Shown here in pieces: positions 37,150-48,003 of a stretch of DNA of 64,000 nucleotides. The stretch comes from a virus. Location: positions 122,294 through 186,293 of IMG/VR virus record IMGVR_UViG_3300049043_000070. One strand, 5' to 3'. The translations under genes and the position numbers were made by a program. The notes beneath the pieces were generated by a model. It worked only from the letters and a program-made list of their open reading frames with translations. It made no database searches and had not been told where the DNA came from. Within the stretch, counting starts at the first letter, position 1, and every line of letters starts with the position of its first letter.

Positions 37150-37173
37150 GGGGGTTGACAAAACCCCCTTTTT
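37150..37173 (+). terminator. intrinsic terminator of the iron cassette
   Basis: The stem GGGGGTT / AACCCCC encloses GACAA and is followed by T5, 12 bases after the futA stop. Confidence 0.88.
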
Positions 37174-37183
37174 AACTTATGAT
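37155..37183 (+). promoter_or_regulatory. promoter overlapping the futA terminator
   Basis: TTGACA (37155) spans the hairpin loop; 17 bases on is TATGAT (37178). It would drive tRNA-Pro and the glutaredoxin gene. Confidence 0.7.
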
Positions 37184-37194
37184 GAAACTTATAA

Positions 37195-37266
37195 CGGGGC
37201 GTAAGTCAGCGGTAGACGGCTTGCTTTGGGAGCAAGAAGACACTGGTTCGATCCCAGTCGCCCCGA
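37195..37266 (+). tRNA. tRNA-Pro(TGG)
   Basis: Acceptor CGGGGCG / CGCCCCG; loop TTTGGGA in a CTTGC / GCAAG stem. Confidence 0.94.
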
Positions 37267-37294
37267 TCTTTCCTATATAATTTTTTAGGTGCCG

Positions 37295-37540
37295 ATGTCT
37301 TTTACCATCTACTCCAAAACAGGTTGTCCTTTCTGTGAGAAATGTATTGCTGTCATGGAACATGAAGGTTTCACACATGTAATTTATCAATTAGATAAAG
37401 ATTTTACCATTGATGAATTCTATGCTGAATTTGGCGAAGGATCCACATTTCCACAAATTACCTTGGATGGCATTCAACTTGGTGGATGTCAAGAAACTGT
37501 TAAATATTTACAAAAAAACAATGTCTGCTGCAATGTCTGA
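37295..37540 (+). CDS. glutaredoxin 1
   Basis: The 81 aa thioredoxin-fold protein starts MSFTIYSKTGCPFCEKCIAV with the active-site CPFC. The cis-Pro is in STFPQITLDG and a GG loop in QLGGCQETVKYL. It probably recycles ribonucleotide reductase; a second glutaredoxin is at 49.8 kb. ATG 37295 is chosen over the GTG two codons upstream. The end overlaps the next gene by 20 bp. Confidence 0.9.
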   Translation: MSFTIYSKTGCPFCEKCIAVMEHEGFTHVIYQLDKDFTIDEFYAEFGEGSTFPQITLDGIQLGGCQETVKYLQKNNVCCNV

Positions 37541-37781
37541 AGAAACTACTGAAATCACTGAACTTGAGCTTGAAAAAAACTTTGATGAAATTATTGAACG
37601 TGTAGAAGCAGGAGAAACATTCATCATTCGTAGAGATGATGGGTCTGCGGTTGCCATGGTTCCGGCATCTTTAGTAGAAGAAGCTGGAGTTGATCTGAAG
37701 ACACTTTCTAAAGTGGCACAACCACTTGACAACGACGATGAATTGTGGGATAATATATATGATCACGATGATGCTTCATGA
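37521..37781 (+). CDS. Phd/YefM-like antitoxin-fold protein
   Basis: 86 aa. ELEKNFDEIIERVEAGETFI followed by IRRDDGSAVAMVPASLVEEA is the N-terminal DNA-binding fold of Phd/YefM antitoxins. An acidic C-terminal tail follows (LDNDDELWDNIYDHDDAS), the region that would wrap a toxin. No recognisable Doc or YoeB partner lies next to it. It may autoregulate, or act as an orphan antitoxin against host or superinfection systems. Confidence 0.7.
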   Translation: MSAAMSEETTEITELELEKNFDEIIERVEAGETFIIRRDDGSAVAMVPASLVEEAGVDLKTLSKVAQPLDNDDELWDNIYDHDDAS

Positions 37782-38014
37782 CCAAACCCACTGTAATTCT
37801 TGAACGTTACCCTTATCGCTATGTTCAGTGCGGTCTCCTAGAGATCAACGGCAAACCCGATTATCGTATTCAAAAAGTCAACGAATGGACCAAGCGTTAC
37901 GCTGATATGTACTTCCTTGACAACCACATGCAACTTGATGTATGCTTGGAAGACCCTGAGTATTCTAAGTGGCTAGATCCAGATGGTGTCCCTGCTTACC
38001 GTAAATACAATTAA
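37778..38014 (+). CDS. conserved hypothetical, 78 aa
   Basis: It overlaps the Phd-like gene by 4 bp (ATGA). MTKPTVILERYPYRYVQCGL, then YRIQKVNEWTKRYADMYFLD and YSKWLDPDGVPAYRKY. It is compact, aromatic and seen in cyanophages, with no toxin signature. Coupling to the antitoxin-like gene is its only functional clue. Confidence 0.65.
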   Translation: MTKPTVILERYPYRYVQCGLLEINGKPDYRIQKVNEWTKRYADMYFLDNHMQLDVCLEDPEYSKWLDPDGVPAYRKYN

Positions 38015-38019
38015 TTACT

Positions 38020-38319
38020 ATGACTATTCGTTCCCATATTGAAACTGCCGAAGAAGCACTGCGTCAAGCACTGATTAATTCTCTTGCTGAAAAACAAGAT
38101 GCTCAATTGACAGAACTGTTTGATGCCCTTGGTAAAGTGAAGAGTATTCTGAATGCTTACCCTATTCGCGTTACTGATAACACAAGTGATTATAAGTTCA
38201 AACTGACTTCTGAATACTTAGATAGTGGATACATCAATTACAATCTCAGTCAAAATGATAATGTGATTAGCTTTAGTAATGTTCGTGGTGGTATGTCTGA
38301 TGACATTCTGAAACTTTGA
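38020..38319 (+). CDS. conserved hypothetical, 99 aa
   Basis: MTIRSHIETAEEALRQALIN, then a helix (LTELFDALGKVKSILNAYPI) and a beta-rich end (YKFKLTSEYLDSGYINYNLS). It starts 5 bases after the previous stop. I do not recognise it. Confidence 0.65.
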   Translation: MTIRSHIETAEEALRQALINSLAEKQDAQLTELFDALGKVKSILNAYPIRVTDNTSDYKFKLTSEYLDSGYINYNLSQNDNVISFSNVRGGMSDDILKL

Positions 38320-38320
38320 T

Positions 38321-38450
38321 AGATAGTCCTGGAATGACTATAAACTTATCCTGGTGGAGTCATCCCCGTAAATGCCCGTGATGGAGACACGTAAACAACC
38401 CTGGTCGGGACCCCCCTCGATAACACACACATACACACAGGAGATACAAA
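38321..38450 (+). other. structured 5' leader upstream of the 38451 gene
   Basis: 130 bases without an ORF. It contains TAGTC...GACTA pairing (38332-38349), CGTG-ATGGAGA-CACG and GGTGGAGTCATCCCC-like arms. A CA-repeat (ACACACACATACACACA) and AGGAGA ribosome-binding site follow, before the ATG. No known RNA class is recognised. Confidence 0.4.
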
Positions 38451-38660
38451 ATGTCCAAAACACCTTACGAGCTTCGCTTTGAAATCTTCAAGCAAGCATA
38501 TCATATGCTGAACGATGAGTTCTGCGTGAAATATGATACTGCTAGAGAATGGAATGAAAAAACTGGAAAGCAGGAACTCAAACTTCCTGAGTTTCCTACA
38601 CTAAATGAAGTTCTCAAACAAGCAGATATCATCAATACCTTCGTTTCCGAACCGAAGTAG
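38451..38660 (+). CDS. conserved cyanophage small protein, 69 aa
   Basis: MSKTPYELRFEIFKQAYHML, then EFCVKYDTAREWNEKTGKQE and PTLNEVLKQADIINTFVSEP. It has a good ribosome-binding site (CAGGAGATAC) and its own long leader, which suggests dedicated control. This is a common cyanomyovirus protein of unknown function. Confidence 0.75.
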   Translation: MSKTPYELRFEIFKQAYHMLNDEFCVKYDTAREWNEKTGKQELKLPEFPTLNEVLKQADIINTFVSEPK

Positions 38661-38777
38661 GTTTCCAATTTCCTCAAAGAATTGGTGGTGCGGATGGGAC
38701 TCTCTCCCGCCTGTTTCCTAGTTCAGTAAAAACTAGGTGGCGAGCCTGGCACGGGAGGAATGACCACCTCCCACCTT
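38661..38777 (+). other. structured intergenic RNA region before tRNA-Gly
   Basis: No ORF. Three stems are visible: GGG-ACTCTCT-CCC, a perfect CCTAGTT / AACTAGG with a 7 nt loop, and GGGAGG / CCTCCC around AATGACCA. It could be a terminator plus a small RNA. No T run follows the last stem. Confidence 0.45.
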
Positions 38778-38849
38778 GCGGAATTAGTTCAGTGGTAGAA
38801 CGCTATCCTTCCAAGTTAGATGTCAGGGGTTCGAATCCCCTATTCCGCT
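38778..38849 (+). tRNA. tRNA-Gly(TCC)
   Basis: Acceptor GCGGAAT / ATTCCGC; loop CTTCCAA. Confidence 0.93.
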
Positions 38850-38870
38850 TATTCAACAAATATACTGAGC

Positions 38871-38878
38871 CATAAATA
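38871..38878 (+). promoter_or_regulatory. T4-type late promoter CATAAATA
   Basis: CATAAATA lies 28 bases upstream of the fibre gene ATG (38907). Confidence 0.75.
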
Positions 38879-38906
38879 AACCTGAGAACTAGTATCATTT
38901 GGTTAA

Positions 38907-41900
38907 ATGGTTGACCGCTTTCCCTTAATTGTTAATGCTGTTTCCAGAAAAATTGAAGAAGTAGCATCTGGAGATAGATTAGAACTAACTGGTAATGGAA
39001 TTGTTATCAGTGGAGATGGTGGTAATGGAAAATATTTAACAAGTGATGGCAATACGGTTTTTTGGGGTAATCCTGGTAACGTTTACTTAACTCAAAATCA
39101 AACTCTTACAAATAAAACATTTGAAACTTGTATTATTTCTGGTTCTCTTAACACATTAACAAACATTCCCAATAGTTCTCTTGTTAATTCTGGAATAACT
39201 GTTAATGGTGTTACGATCCCGTTGGGAGGAACAGTAACAACTCCAGATAATAACACAACTTATTCTGTTTCTGCTGTTGATGGTTTATCTGCTGCTTCAA
39301 AAAGAATTCGTTTAACTTCTGGTGGTAATTCTGGTGCTGGTGTAACTGATGATATTACTATTGCTGTAGCATCCCCAGCAACAGTTCCTGCAGGATCTAA
39401 TGCTCTGTCATTATTTTTAGATAGAACAGATGATACAATTAGTATTTCTGGTCATGTAGTTGATAACAATACAATTACATCAATTCAATCTGCTGTTGGT
39501 GGAACTGCTCAAACTGGGGCAATTACAATCGCTGCTACTGGAGCTTCTACTGTATCTCAGGACTCTGGTACTAAAACTATTACTATTAATACAGTAGATA
39601 ATGATACAATTACTAGACTTCGTGCTGGAACTGGTCAAGCATTTAATCCTGGAGACTTCACATTTCTTGCTGGAACAGCAATCAGTCTTACTCAGGGTGT
39701 AGATGGAAGTAGTAAACCAACAATTACAATCACTTCTTCTGATACCGTTACAAGATTGAAGGGTGGTGGAGCAGGAAGTTTCCAGTCTGGCGATATAACA
39801 ATTCAAGGTGGAAGTGGAGGTAATGTAACTGTATCCCAGAGTGGTAATACAATCTCTATTGATAGCACAGATACAAATACTGTTACTCAATTAGCCTCTG
39901 GACCAACAAATACTCTTGCTGCTGGAAACTTTAGATTTATTGCTTCTGGAGCATCTAGTATTTCACAGACTTCTGCTGGTGGAGTAACAACAATTGAAAT
40001 TAGTTCTGTTAATACTGATACTGGAGCTTCATTTACTGCTGGTGAGGGTCTTACTTTAACTGGAGGAACCCAATATTCTATTAAAAACGCAGCAAACTTA
40101 ATTGATAACAGGATTATTAAATGGGATAATTCAAACAATCAATTGACGAATGGAATTATAACTGATGATGGAACAACTGTTACTGTAAATGGAAACTTTA
40201 CTGTTACTGGAACTAATACTGTTATTGAAACAACTACTTTATCTGTTTCTGATAATATTGTTGAGTTAAGAAGAGGAAATAATTTAACAGGTACTGATGC
40301 TGGAATTCAGGTCAATAGAACAACAAACTCTTCTGGATCTGTAACTAGTTTTAACAGAATGGAGTGGTACGAAGCTGGAGCATACTGGAGGTCATATGAT
40401 GGATCTGTTGCTGTAGATTTGTAACAGAAACAGAAACTCAAATATTAACAAATAAAACTTTAACATCACCAACACTAACATCACCAAGTCTTGGTGCTGC
40501 TACTGCTACAAGTATTAATGGTTTAACTATTACTTCAACAGTTAGCGCAACTGTTACCGTTGCTAACTTAAAAACAGTAACTTTAAATAATACTCTTACA
40601 TTTAATGGTACTGATGGATCTACAATTAACTTTGGAAGTGGTGGTGGTGCTGGAGTCAAGTAGCATACTCTTCAAATACTCTTGCTTCCTTTGCTACCAC
40701 AACTTCAACGCAGTTAAGAGGTATTGTATCTGATAGTACAGGAACTGGTGTTCTTGTATTCTCAGCAAGTCCTCAGTTTAATACAAGCGTTACTACAAAT
40801 AGCAGTACATTTGCTGTATTTGATACTTCAGCAACTACTGTAAATGCTTTTGGAGCTGCTACAGCACTCAACTTTGCTGCTTCAACTGGTACTACAACAA
40901 TCAATAATTCACTAACAGTTGCTAAGAACTTTACTGTTAATACAATTGTTGGTGACACATTTACAGTTAATGGTACAGCAAACTTTGTGAATGCTGATAT
41001 CACTATTCGTGGTGGCAGCGGTGCTCCTATGAAGATTGGTAGAGGTGGTGGAGCAATCAACACTAATACTAGAATAGGATTTAGCGCATTAGAAAATAAT
41101 TCAACTGGATCACAAAATACTTCAATCGGTTATGAAGCACTATTAGCAAATCTATCTGGAGCAAGTAATGTTGCTGTTGGACATAGAACATTACGTTCCA
41201 ATTCTTCTGGATTTGCCAACATCGCTATTGGTAAAGACTCACAACTTTCTAAATTCAGATGGAGATGGAAACGTAGCAATTGGTTCTAGCTCTTTGGAGT
41301 CAAACGTTGGTGGAAATTACAACGTTTGTATTGGACATTTTGCTGGATATGGATTGGTTGGTAGTGGTAATGTTATAATCGGTGCTGCTCCTGATGAGAA
41401 CGGTACAAATGCCACTTATGTTCCTCCTAGTGCTGCTGGGAATAATCAATTAGTTATTGCTTCTGGAACAGAAGCATGGATTCGTGGTGATAGTTCTTTC
41501 AACGTTACCATTCCAAAAGATTTTAGAGTAAATGGTGCCACTATTATTGATGGTAACCTGACTGTAAACGGTACAACAACAACAGTTAATTCAAACGTAA
41601 TGACTGTTGATGATAAAAATATTGAACTTGCTGCTGTTGTAACAACTACATTTACATGTAACGTTCAGAACGGTCAAACTAATATTACTGCTGTTACTCC
41701 AACGGCAGGATTAATTGCTGGTATGACGTTGGTATCACAAACTGGTGGTATTAGTGTTCCTGCTGGCACATACATCGTTTCAATTACTAATAATACTGCT
41801 GTTCTTTCTGCTGCTGTTTCTGGATCTACTGGAACTGCTACATTTGAGGCAACTGGTCCAACAGATCTTGGAGCTGATGGCGGTGGAATTATTCTGAAGG

Positions 41901-42496
41901 GCGCTTCAAACAAAACAATTTTGTATGACCACAGCAGAACGGATAAGTACTGGGTCATGTCTGAAAACCTAGAACTTGCGCCTGGTAAGAAGTTTGTTAT
42001 TGGTAACCAGCTTATTCTGAATACCACAACTCTTGGTACTACAGTTGTTAATTCTTCTCTAACATCAGTTGGAACTCTAACAAATCTAACGGTTGATGGG
42101 TTTGTCAAGATTGGTGGAGTTGTAACAGAAAAAGTATTCAATAGTTTTAATACAACTCTCACTCCAACATCAAATACTCTTACAATTAGTACTGCTGGTG
42201 CTAACACAATTCTTGGAAAACCAACTACTACTGCTATTAACACCTGGGCATTTACTGGTGTTGGATTGTCTAACGGTCAGTCTAAAACTATCACTTTAAT
42301 TCTTGAAGGAAATACTGCTGCTACATACGGTGATGCTTGTTCAGTAGATGGAACAGCAGTATCTAATGGTGTTCGTTGGTCTGGTGGTTCACCTCCACTT
42401 TCTACATCAAACACAGATATTCTAACATTTGTTATTGTTCAAGATGCTTCTGGTACTGTTAGAGTATTTGGTCAGGGCAATACAAACTTCAGCTGA
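38907..42496 (+). CDS. tail fibre-like structural protein with YadA-head-type repeats (frameshifted)
   Basis: About 1,195 aa rejoined across shifts near 40420, 40660 and 41248. MVDRFPLIVNAVSRKIEEVA is a usual cyanophage fibre start. A long Thr/Ser/Gly/Ile beta-rich shaft follows with repeated DNNT...I and TNKTL-type units. From about residue 700 come left-handed beta-roll repeats (NTSIGYEALLANLSGASNVAVG, broken here as NTSIGYEALL and NVAVGHRTL, then NIAIGKDS, NVAIGSSSL) as in YadA/Hep-Hag head domains. It probably contributes to host binding. A late promoter precedes it. Confidence 0.82.
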
Positions 42497-42506
42497 GGAT
42501 AGATAA

Positions 42507-44600
42507 ATGCCAGTAGGTTTTAACAGTCCCGCTAGAAATCTATTTCTGTTGGGGTCCACAGGAGCACAGGTAGTAACAAACTTTTTTAGAAAACTTGACT
42601 TATCAGCAGGAACTGATGGTGTTTATGTTCCTGATGAAATCAAATATAATATTCTTGATCAGAAATATATTCTTGCTGGATCGGATCAGAATAGTTCTTC
42701 TAAAGGAAAAGGATGGTTTGAGAAAAGAAACGATGCTGGAACTCGTGATTGGTTAGTTGAAATTGAATCAACTCTCAACTCTACTAACACTACACTTAGA
42801 GCTTTAGAAATTGATAGCAATAATAATTTGATTGCTTGTGGAAAGACAGGAACAGTTCCTTGGATTGCCAAGTATACAAATGGTGGCAGCATTAGTTGGC
42901 AAGTAACATCAAATACAACTGGGTTAGGATATACAGGAATAGCGATTGATTCTAGTAACAACATTTATGCTTGTGGTTCTACATCTACACGAGCATATAT
43001 TGAGAAAGTTGATGGTACTGGTTCTTATTCTTGGGGAAAGTATAGCACTACTACTGCTGGAGCAATTACATTTGCCAAGTGTGGTGCTAACTCTAGAGGT
43101 GAAGTTGTTGCCGTTGGAAAGATAGAGGATACTATCAAAGATAAAGGATATATCGCTAAAGTGAATACAACAACTGGTGCTCTTTTGTGGGACAGAACCG
43201 TAGAAGATCCTAGACTAGCAACATCATCTTCATACTGGCAGACGGAATGTACTGATGTCTATATTGATAGTAAGGATCAAATCTATGTCGTCGGAACAAT
43301 ACGTGATACTGTTGGAAATCTTTCTAAGGGATTTCTAATCAAATATTCTCCAGAAGGAAATATTGTATGGCAAAAAGAAACAAAATTAGATAGAAATTTT
43401 GAATTCTATGGTGTCAAATCTGATGGTGAAACACAACAAACAATTGTTGCTGGAAGATTTAGATACAATAATGATGATTTTGTGATGCTAAACAAGTATT
43501 CACAAGATGGAACGCTTATTGTGGTCTAGAACTTTGTATAGTATGCATGAGATCAAACGATTGCTAATGTTTCTTCGGATGCTGATGCTTCTTTCTACTA
43601 TTTGTTGTTCACGGATGAGACTACTAATGCTGTAATTAATGAACCAAACAGTTATGTGTTTGGCAAAGTGAGTAGTTCTGGTAATGGTTTTCGAGTGCTT
43701 TTCCAGTATTCTTCTGGTGGTGTCAATTATGATTATGTGATTCTAAACATCACAGATAATATTGGCAGATTGACAGATGGTTCTGTTAGACAAGATAGTA
43801 GTGATCTAATTACATATCCATTTGAAGCTAACAAGATTATGTTTGATGATCTTGCCACTCAAGTTGCCAACAAGAAAGTTCAAGTTGATGAGGCGGGTAC
43901 TTACTCAGATCCTACTTATAGTATTACTACTGGGTATCCAAAAATTTCCACAGAAAGTATAACAACCGATGGATTGGTTTTTTATATAGAACCATCAATC
44001 TCATATCCAAGTCCCAGAACTGGAAGCACTTTATATGATTTGAGTAGTGGTGATAGAAATGCTACACTAGTAAATAGTCCAACGTATAGTAGTTCTAATG
44101 GTGGATATCTTGTTTTTGATGGTACTAACAAGTATGCTACTGTAGCGTCTAATGCTGCTTGGGGTTTTGGTGCGAATGGAACTGTCGAACAGTGGGTATA
44201 TGTTGCTGGTAATGACGGACAAAACAATAGATTTTTCTGTACAAATAATAATGCATCATCTTTAGATGCTTATTTGAATGGGTTTACTTATAACGTATAT
44301 TTTCATGGTAGTTCTTTTTCAACAAATAATCCTATCACACAAAATACATGGGTTCACTTTGTTGTTAGGTATATTGCTGGAGCTGTAACCGTGTATTTTA
44401 ATAATGTTGCCCAAGGAATTAATGGAACAACAACTGGATATAATATTACTACAACATCAACACTTTACATTGCTAACTATACTACTCCTGGGTATGAATT
44501 GAATGGTAGAATTGGTGCCATGAGAATATACAATAAAGGATTGTCGGCAACTGAGATATCTAATAATTTTAACGCTTCTCGTGCTAAGTATGGTGTCTGA
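42507..44600 (+). CDS. virion adhesin: beta-propeller plus LamG-like lectin domain (frameshifted)
   Basis: About 697 aa; paired shifts near 43518 and 43550 separate two fragments in the same frame. The N-terminal MPVGFNSPARNLFLLGSTGA is a phage-structural start. Repeats of the I/VACG-type blade (NNLIACGKTGTVPWIAKY, NNIYACGSTSTRAYIEKV, DQIYVVGTIRD) form a propeller. The C-terminal LVFYIEPSISYPSPRTGSTL, then YLVFDGTNKYATVAS and GRIGAMRIYNKGLSATEI, is a LamG/concanavalin-like lectin fold. Carbohydrate binding on the host surface is likely. Confidence 0.8.
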
Positions 44601-44606
44601 TAAATA
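44599..44606 (+). promoter_or_regulatory. late promoter GATAAATA
   Basis: GATAAATA overlaps the stop of the lectin gene and lies 37 bases before the ATG at 44644. Confidence 0.6.
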
Positions 44607-44643
44607 GATAGAGCAAAGAATATCTATCCAGAGGCACTGAGTA

Positions 44644-47600
44644 ATGGCGAGAAAATCCATTCTAAACAATTACTACATTTTTGATCCAGCATCAAGACAA
44701 GTTGTTATTCCTGGCGGCATTACTAGAGAAAGCTTGTATTGATTACTAACGTTACGAAGAACAAGGTAATCTACAACTTCTCGGATCCAGAACTAACTGC
44801 TAGTGCCTATCAGATTGCTACTGATATTCGTAACGTCACTACGACCAGAGTTACTCTGACGTATGATACAACCACGATGTCATCAACGGACAAACTACAG
44901 ATTGTCTATGATGAATTTGAAGAGAGCTCTCGCCATCAGAAACATACCACGATGCTGTAAACAAACTCAGAATTTCGCAGCCTCAATCCCAGATGGATAC
45001 CGACTTTGAGTATGGCACTCGAAAGCGCCAAATGGGAAGGATTGGCGATGATCAATAACAACCCATTTGCTTATAAGGGTGATACTCCATATGCTGTTAC
45101 TGATGTTCAGGTAACAACCAATAGTAAAGTAGTTACTGTATCTGTCAACACATTAGTTACTGCTCTCCCTGCTGCTGGAGCTGCTATCTTTGTACAAGAT
45201 ACTGATTTCCCTGGTGCTAACGGTGTGTTTAGTCAACAGCGTACAGGCTGGACAAAGTACATTCAAATACACAGCATCATTCCCATGGACTGCTGGTAAT
45301 GGCGGCATTTATGATTCTTCCAGGACTGCTATTTATGCTGGTGTTCATTACAGTTCGTCTGATATTGGTGGAACTCTTACGTTTACAGCAATTGCTGCTG
45401 GCGTAATGAACGGATCAGTTCGCGTTGATTGTACAAATGCTCATGGTTTAGAAGTTGGTAATGAAATTGCTATTACTGGTTCTTCTGGAACAAATGTAAA
45501 TGGTTCATGGACTGTAGCAAGAGTTGAAAGTCCTACGAGATTCTATTATTTTCCAGATGCTGCTCCTTCTGGTTCTGTTGATAGTGGAACTAAAAAATTA
45601 TATCCAAGACCACAAGGTAACTCAATTCACAGAGCATTTGATGGTGGTGTAAAGTTCTCTACTAATTCTTTCTCTGCTAATCAAACAGCTATTCGTCAGA
45701 CAAAACGTTACTTCCGCTATCAATCTGGTAAGGGTGTAGCATTCTCTACTGGTTCTATTCTTGCTCCAGTTATTGAAAATATTGATAGCATCTCCGCATC
45801 TGGCAGTACTGTTACTGTTGTTTGTGCGGTTGCTCATAACGTAACAAGAGACACAATTGTTGATGTTCGTGGTGTAAATGACAACAATTATAATGGACAG
45901 TATCAAGTAAGTAACGTTACTGATCCATATACATTCCAATATACTGCTTCGTCAGCACCACAAGAATCAACTGCTGCTGGAAATTACACAATTTCTCCAG
46001 TCAATTCTTATGGAACTAAACTTGAAATTGGTATGATGGATCAGCAAAACGGTATCTTTTTCCGTTATGCTAATGGTCATCTAAGTGCTGTTCGTAGATC
46101 TTCAACATTCCAATTATCTGGCAAGGCAACAGTAACTGCTGGTAGTTCTCTTGTCTCAAGCTACACCACACCAAATGGACAAGGTACTAAGTTTGGTAGA
46201 CAATTGGTTCCTGGTGATTATATTGTTATCCGTGGTGTTTCTTACCGTGTTGATGGTGTTATTTCTGACACTCAAATTGTAATCTTCCCAGACTATCGCG
46301 GTCCTTCCGCTAATAATGTTCCAGTATCTAAAACACAGGAAGTAGAATGGAAGCAATCTGAGTGGAATATTGATCGTTGTGATGGTACTGGTAAGTCTGG
46401 TTATGATTTAGACCTTACAAGAATGCAGATGTTCTACATGGACTATTCTTGGTATGGTGCTGGATTTATTCGTTGGGGATTCCGTGGTACAGATGGTAAC
46501 GTAATCTATGCTCACAAGATCCCAAACAACAACTTCAACACAGAAGCATACATGAGATCAGGTAACTTGCCTGCTCGTTATGAAGTAAATACTATTCCGC
46601 CATTTGTTACGGCAACAACTTCAATTGCTTCTGGTGATAGTACAATTTATGTCAACAGAGCACCTTATAGTTTCCCAACTTCTGGAACACTAAAGATAAA
46701 GCAAACAACTGGATCAACAACTGGTGTAATTGAATATGTAAACTATACTGGTAAAACAGAATTCAGACAGGATATTATCTCAGCAAATGCTTCTGGTAAT
46801 GTATTGACAGTTGCTTCTACGACTGGTTTAGCTCCTGGTGGAATTCAAACTATTGTATTTGATCGTCCATTCTCTAATATTGTTTCTGAAAAGACATATT
46901 ATGTTGCTTCTGTTCCAAGCGCAACAACTTTTACAATTACAACTGTTCCTGGTCACGTCAACTCCAGCATCTTATTACAACTGCTACAGGATCTGCTCTA
47001 TCTCCACTAGCAGTTGCCGAGAGTGGTTCATTTACTGGAGTAACAAGAGAACAAGCAGGAGCATCTGGTGTAAACCTAACGATGGCATCTGGAGCATCTA
47101 CTGGTACTGTAAGTTCTGGAACTGGTATCCAGAAGGGACAAACAGTTCACGCAGCAATATTCCAGATGATACTTTTGTACATCTATTTCTGGAACTAACA
47201 TTACACTTAGTAAAGCAGTTACAGCAGCAAACCCAACCTCTGTTACTTTCTCTACTTGGGGAGCTGGTTCAGCACAGACATTCACTTATAGTTCTACAAG
47301 ACCAATTGGTATTGAATTACTGAGGGCAACTTCTGTTCCAACTATTTCACACTGGGGTTCCTCTGTTATCATGGAAGGACGTTACGATGATGACCGTGCC
47401 TATGTTTACACCGTAGGTTCTAGAAGTCAGAGAGCAATTCTTCCTGGAGCTTCTATTGGTATTGTTGCTCTTCGTGTCGCACCTTCTGTTGATAACAGTA
47501 TAATTGGAAACTTTGCTACCAGAGAATTGGTCAACAGAATGCAGGTGGTTTTACGAGGAATTGATACTTCATCTACTGGTAAGTTCTTTATTGAAGTTTT

Positions 47601-47944
47601 ACTAAATCCAATTCCTAGTGCCAACAACAACTGGACAAATGTTGGAGGTACAAGTCTTTCTCAATATTCCATTCTTTCTACAACAACTACTCTATCTGGC
47701 GGTGAAGTTATCTATGGATTCTTTGCTGATACTGGTGTAAACGCATATGATCTTTCAATTGTAAAAGAAATTTCCAATTCTATTCTTGGTGGTGGCGGAA
47801 CCAGTTATGCTACTTCAACTTCTCCAAACCCAACTGGCATCTTCCCAGATGGTCCTGAAGTTATTGTTATTAAAGCAACGAATATTGATACTGTTTTATA
47901 GAAATATTGACGCTAGAATTTCTTGGACTGAAGCTCAAGCTTGA
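44644..47944 (+). CDS. large virion structural protein (frameshifted)
   Basis: About 1,100 aa. It starts MARKSILNNYYIFDPASRQV, then, after a shift near 44740, VIYNFSDPELTASAYQIATD. Characteristic central segment: TRMQMFYMDYSWYGAGFIRW. Multiple repeated beta modules have the pattern GSTVTVVCAVAHNV...VRGVNDNNYNG. Shifts also lie near 44930, 45015, 45235, 46970-47300 and 47895; after the last, the frame reads NIDARISWTEAQA and stops at 47944. It is a common cyanomyovirus structural protein, perhaps whisker or fibre-linked. Its exact location in the virion is unknown. Confidence 0.8.
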
Positions 47945-47947
47945 TCC

Positions 47948-47976
47948 TTGACAAGTCTTTACAATTGCTATATAAT
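47948..47976 (+). promoter_or_regulatory. consensus sigma70 promoter of the hli cluster
   Basis: TTGACA (47948), 17 bases, TATAAT (47971), both perfect hexamers; the hli ATG follows at 48004. Confidence 0.88.
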
Positions 47977-48003
47977 TATGTAACAATTCTTTATGAATGT
48001 AAC

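Noticed and set aside
39000-42496. CRISPR-like or tandem DNA repeats in the fibre gene
   Set aside because: The repetition is at protein level (Thr/Ser/Gly beta units); no regular direct repeats with spacers are visible.
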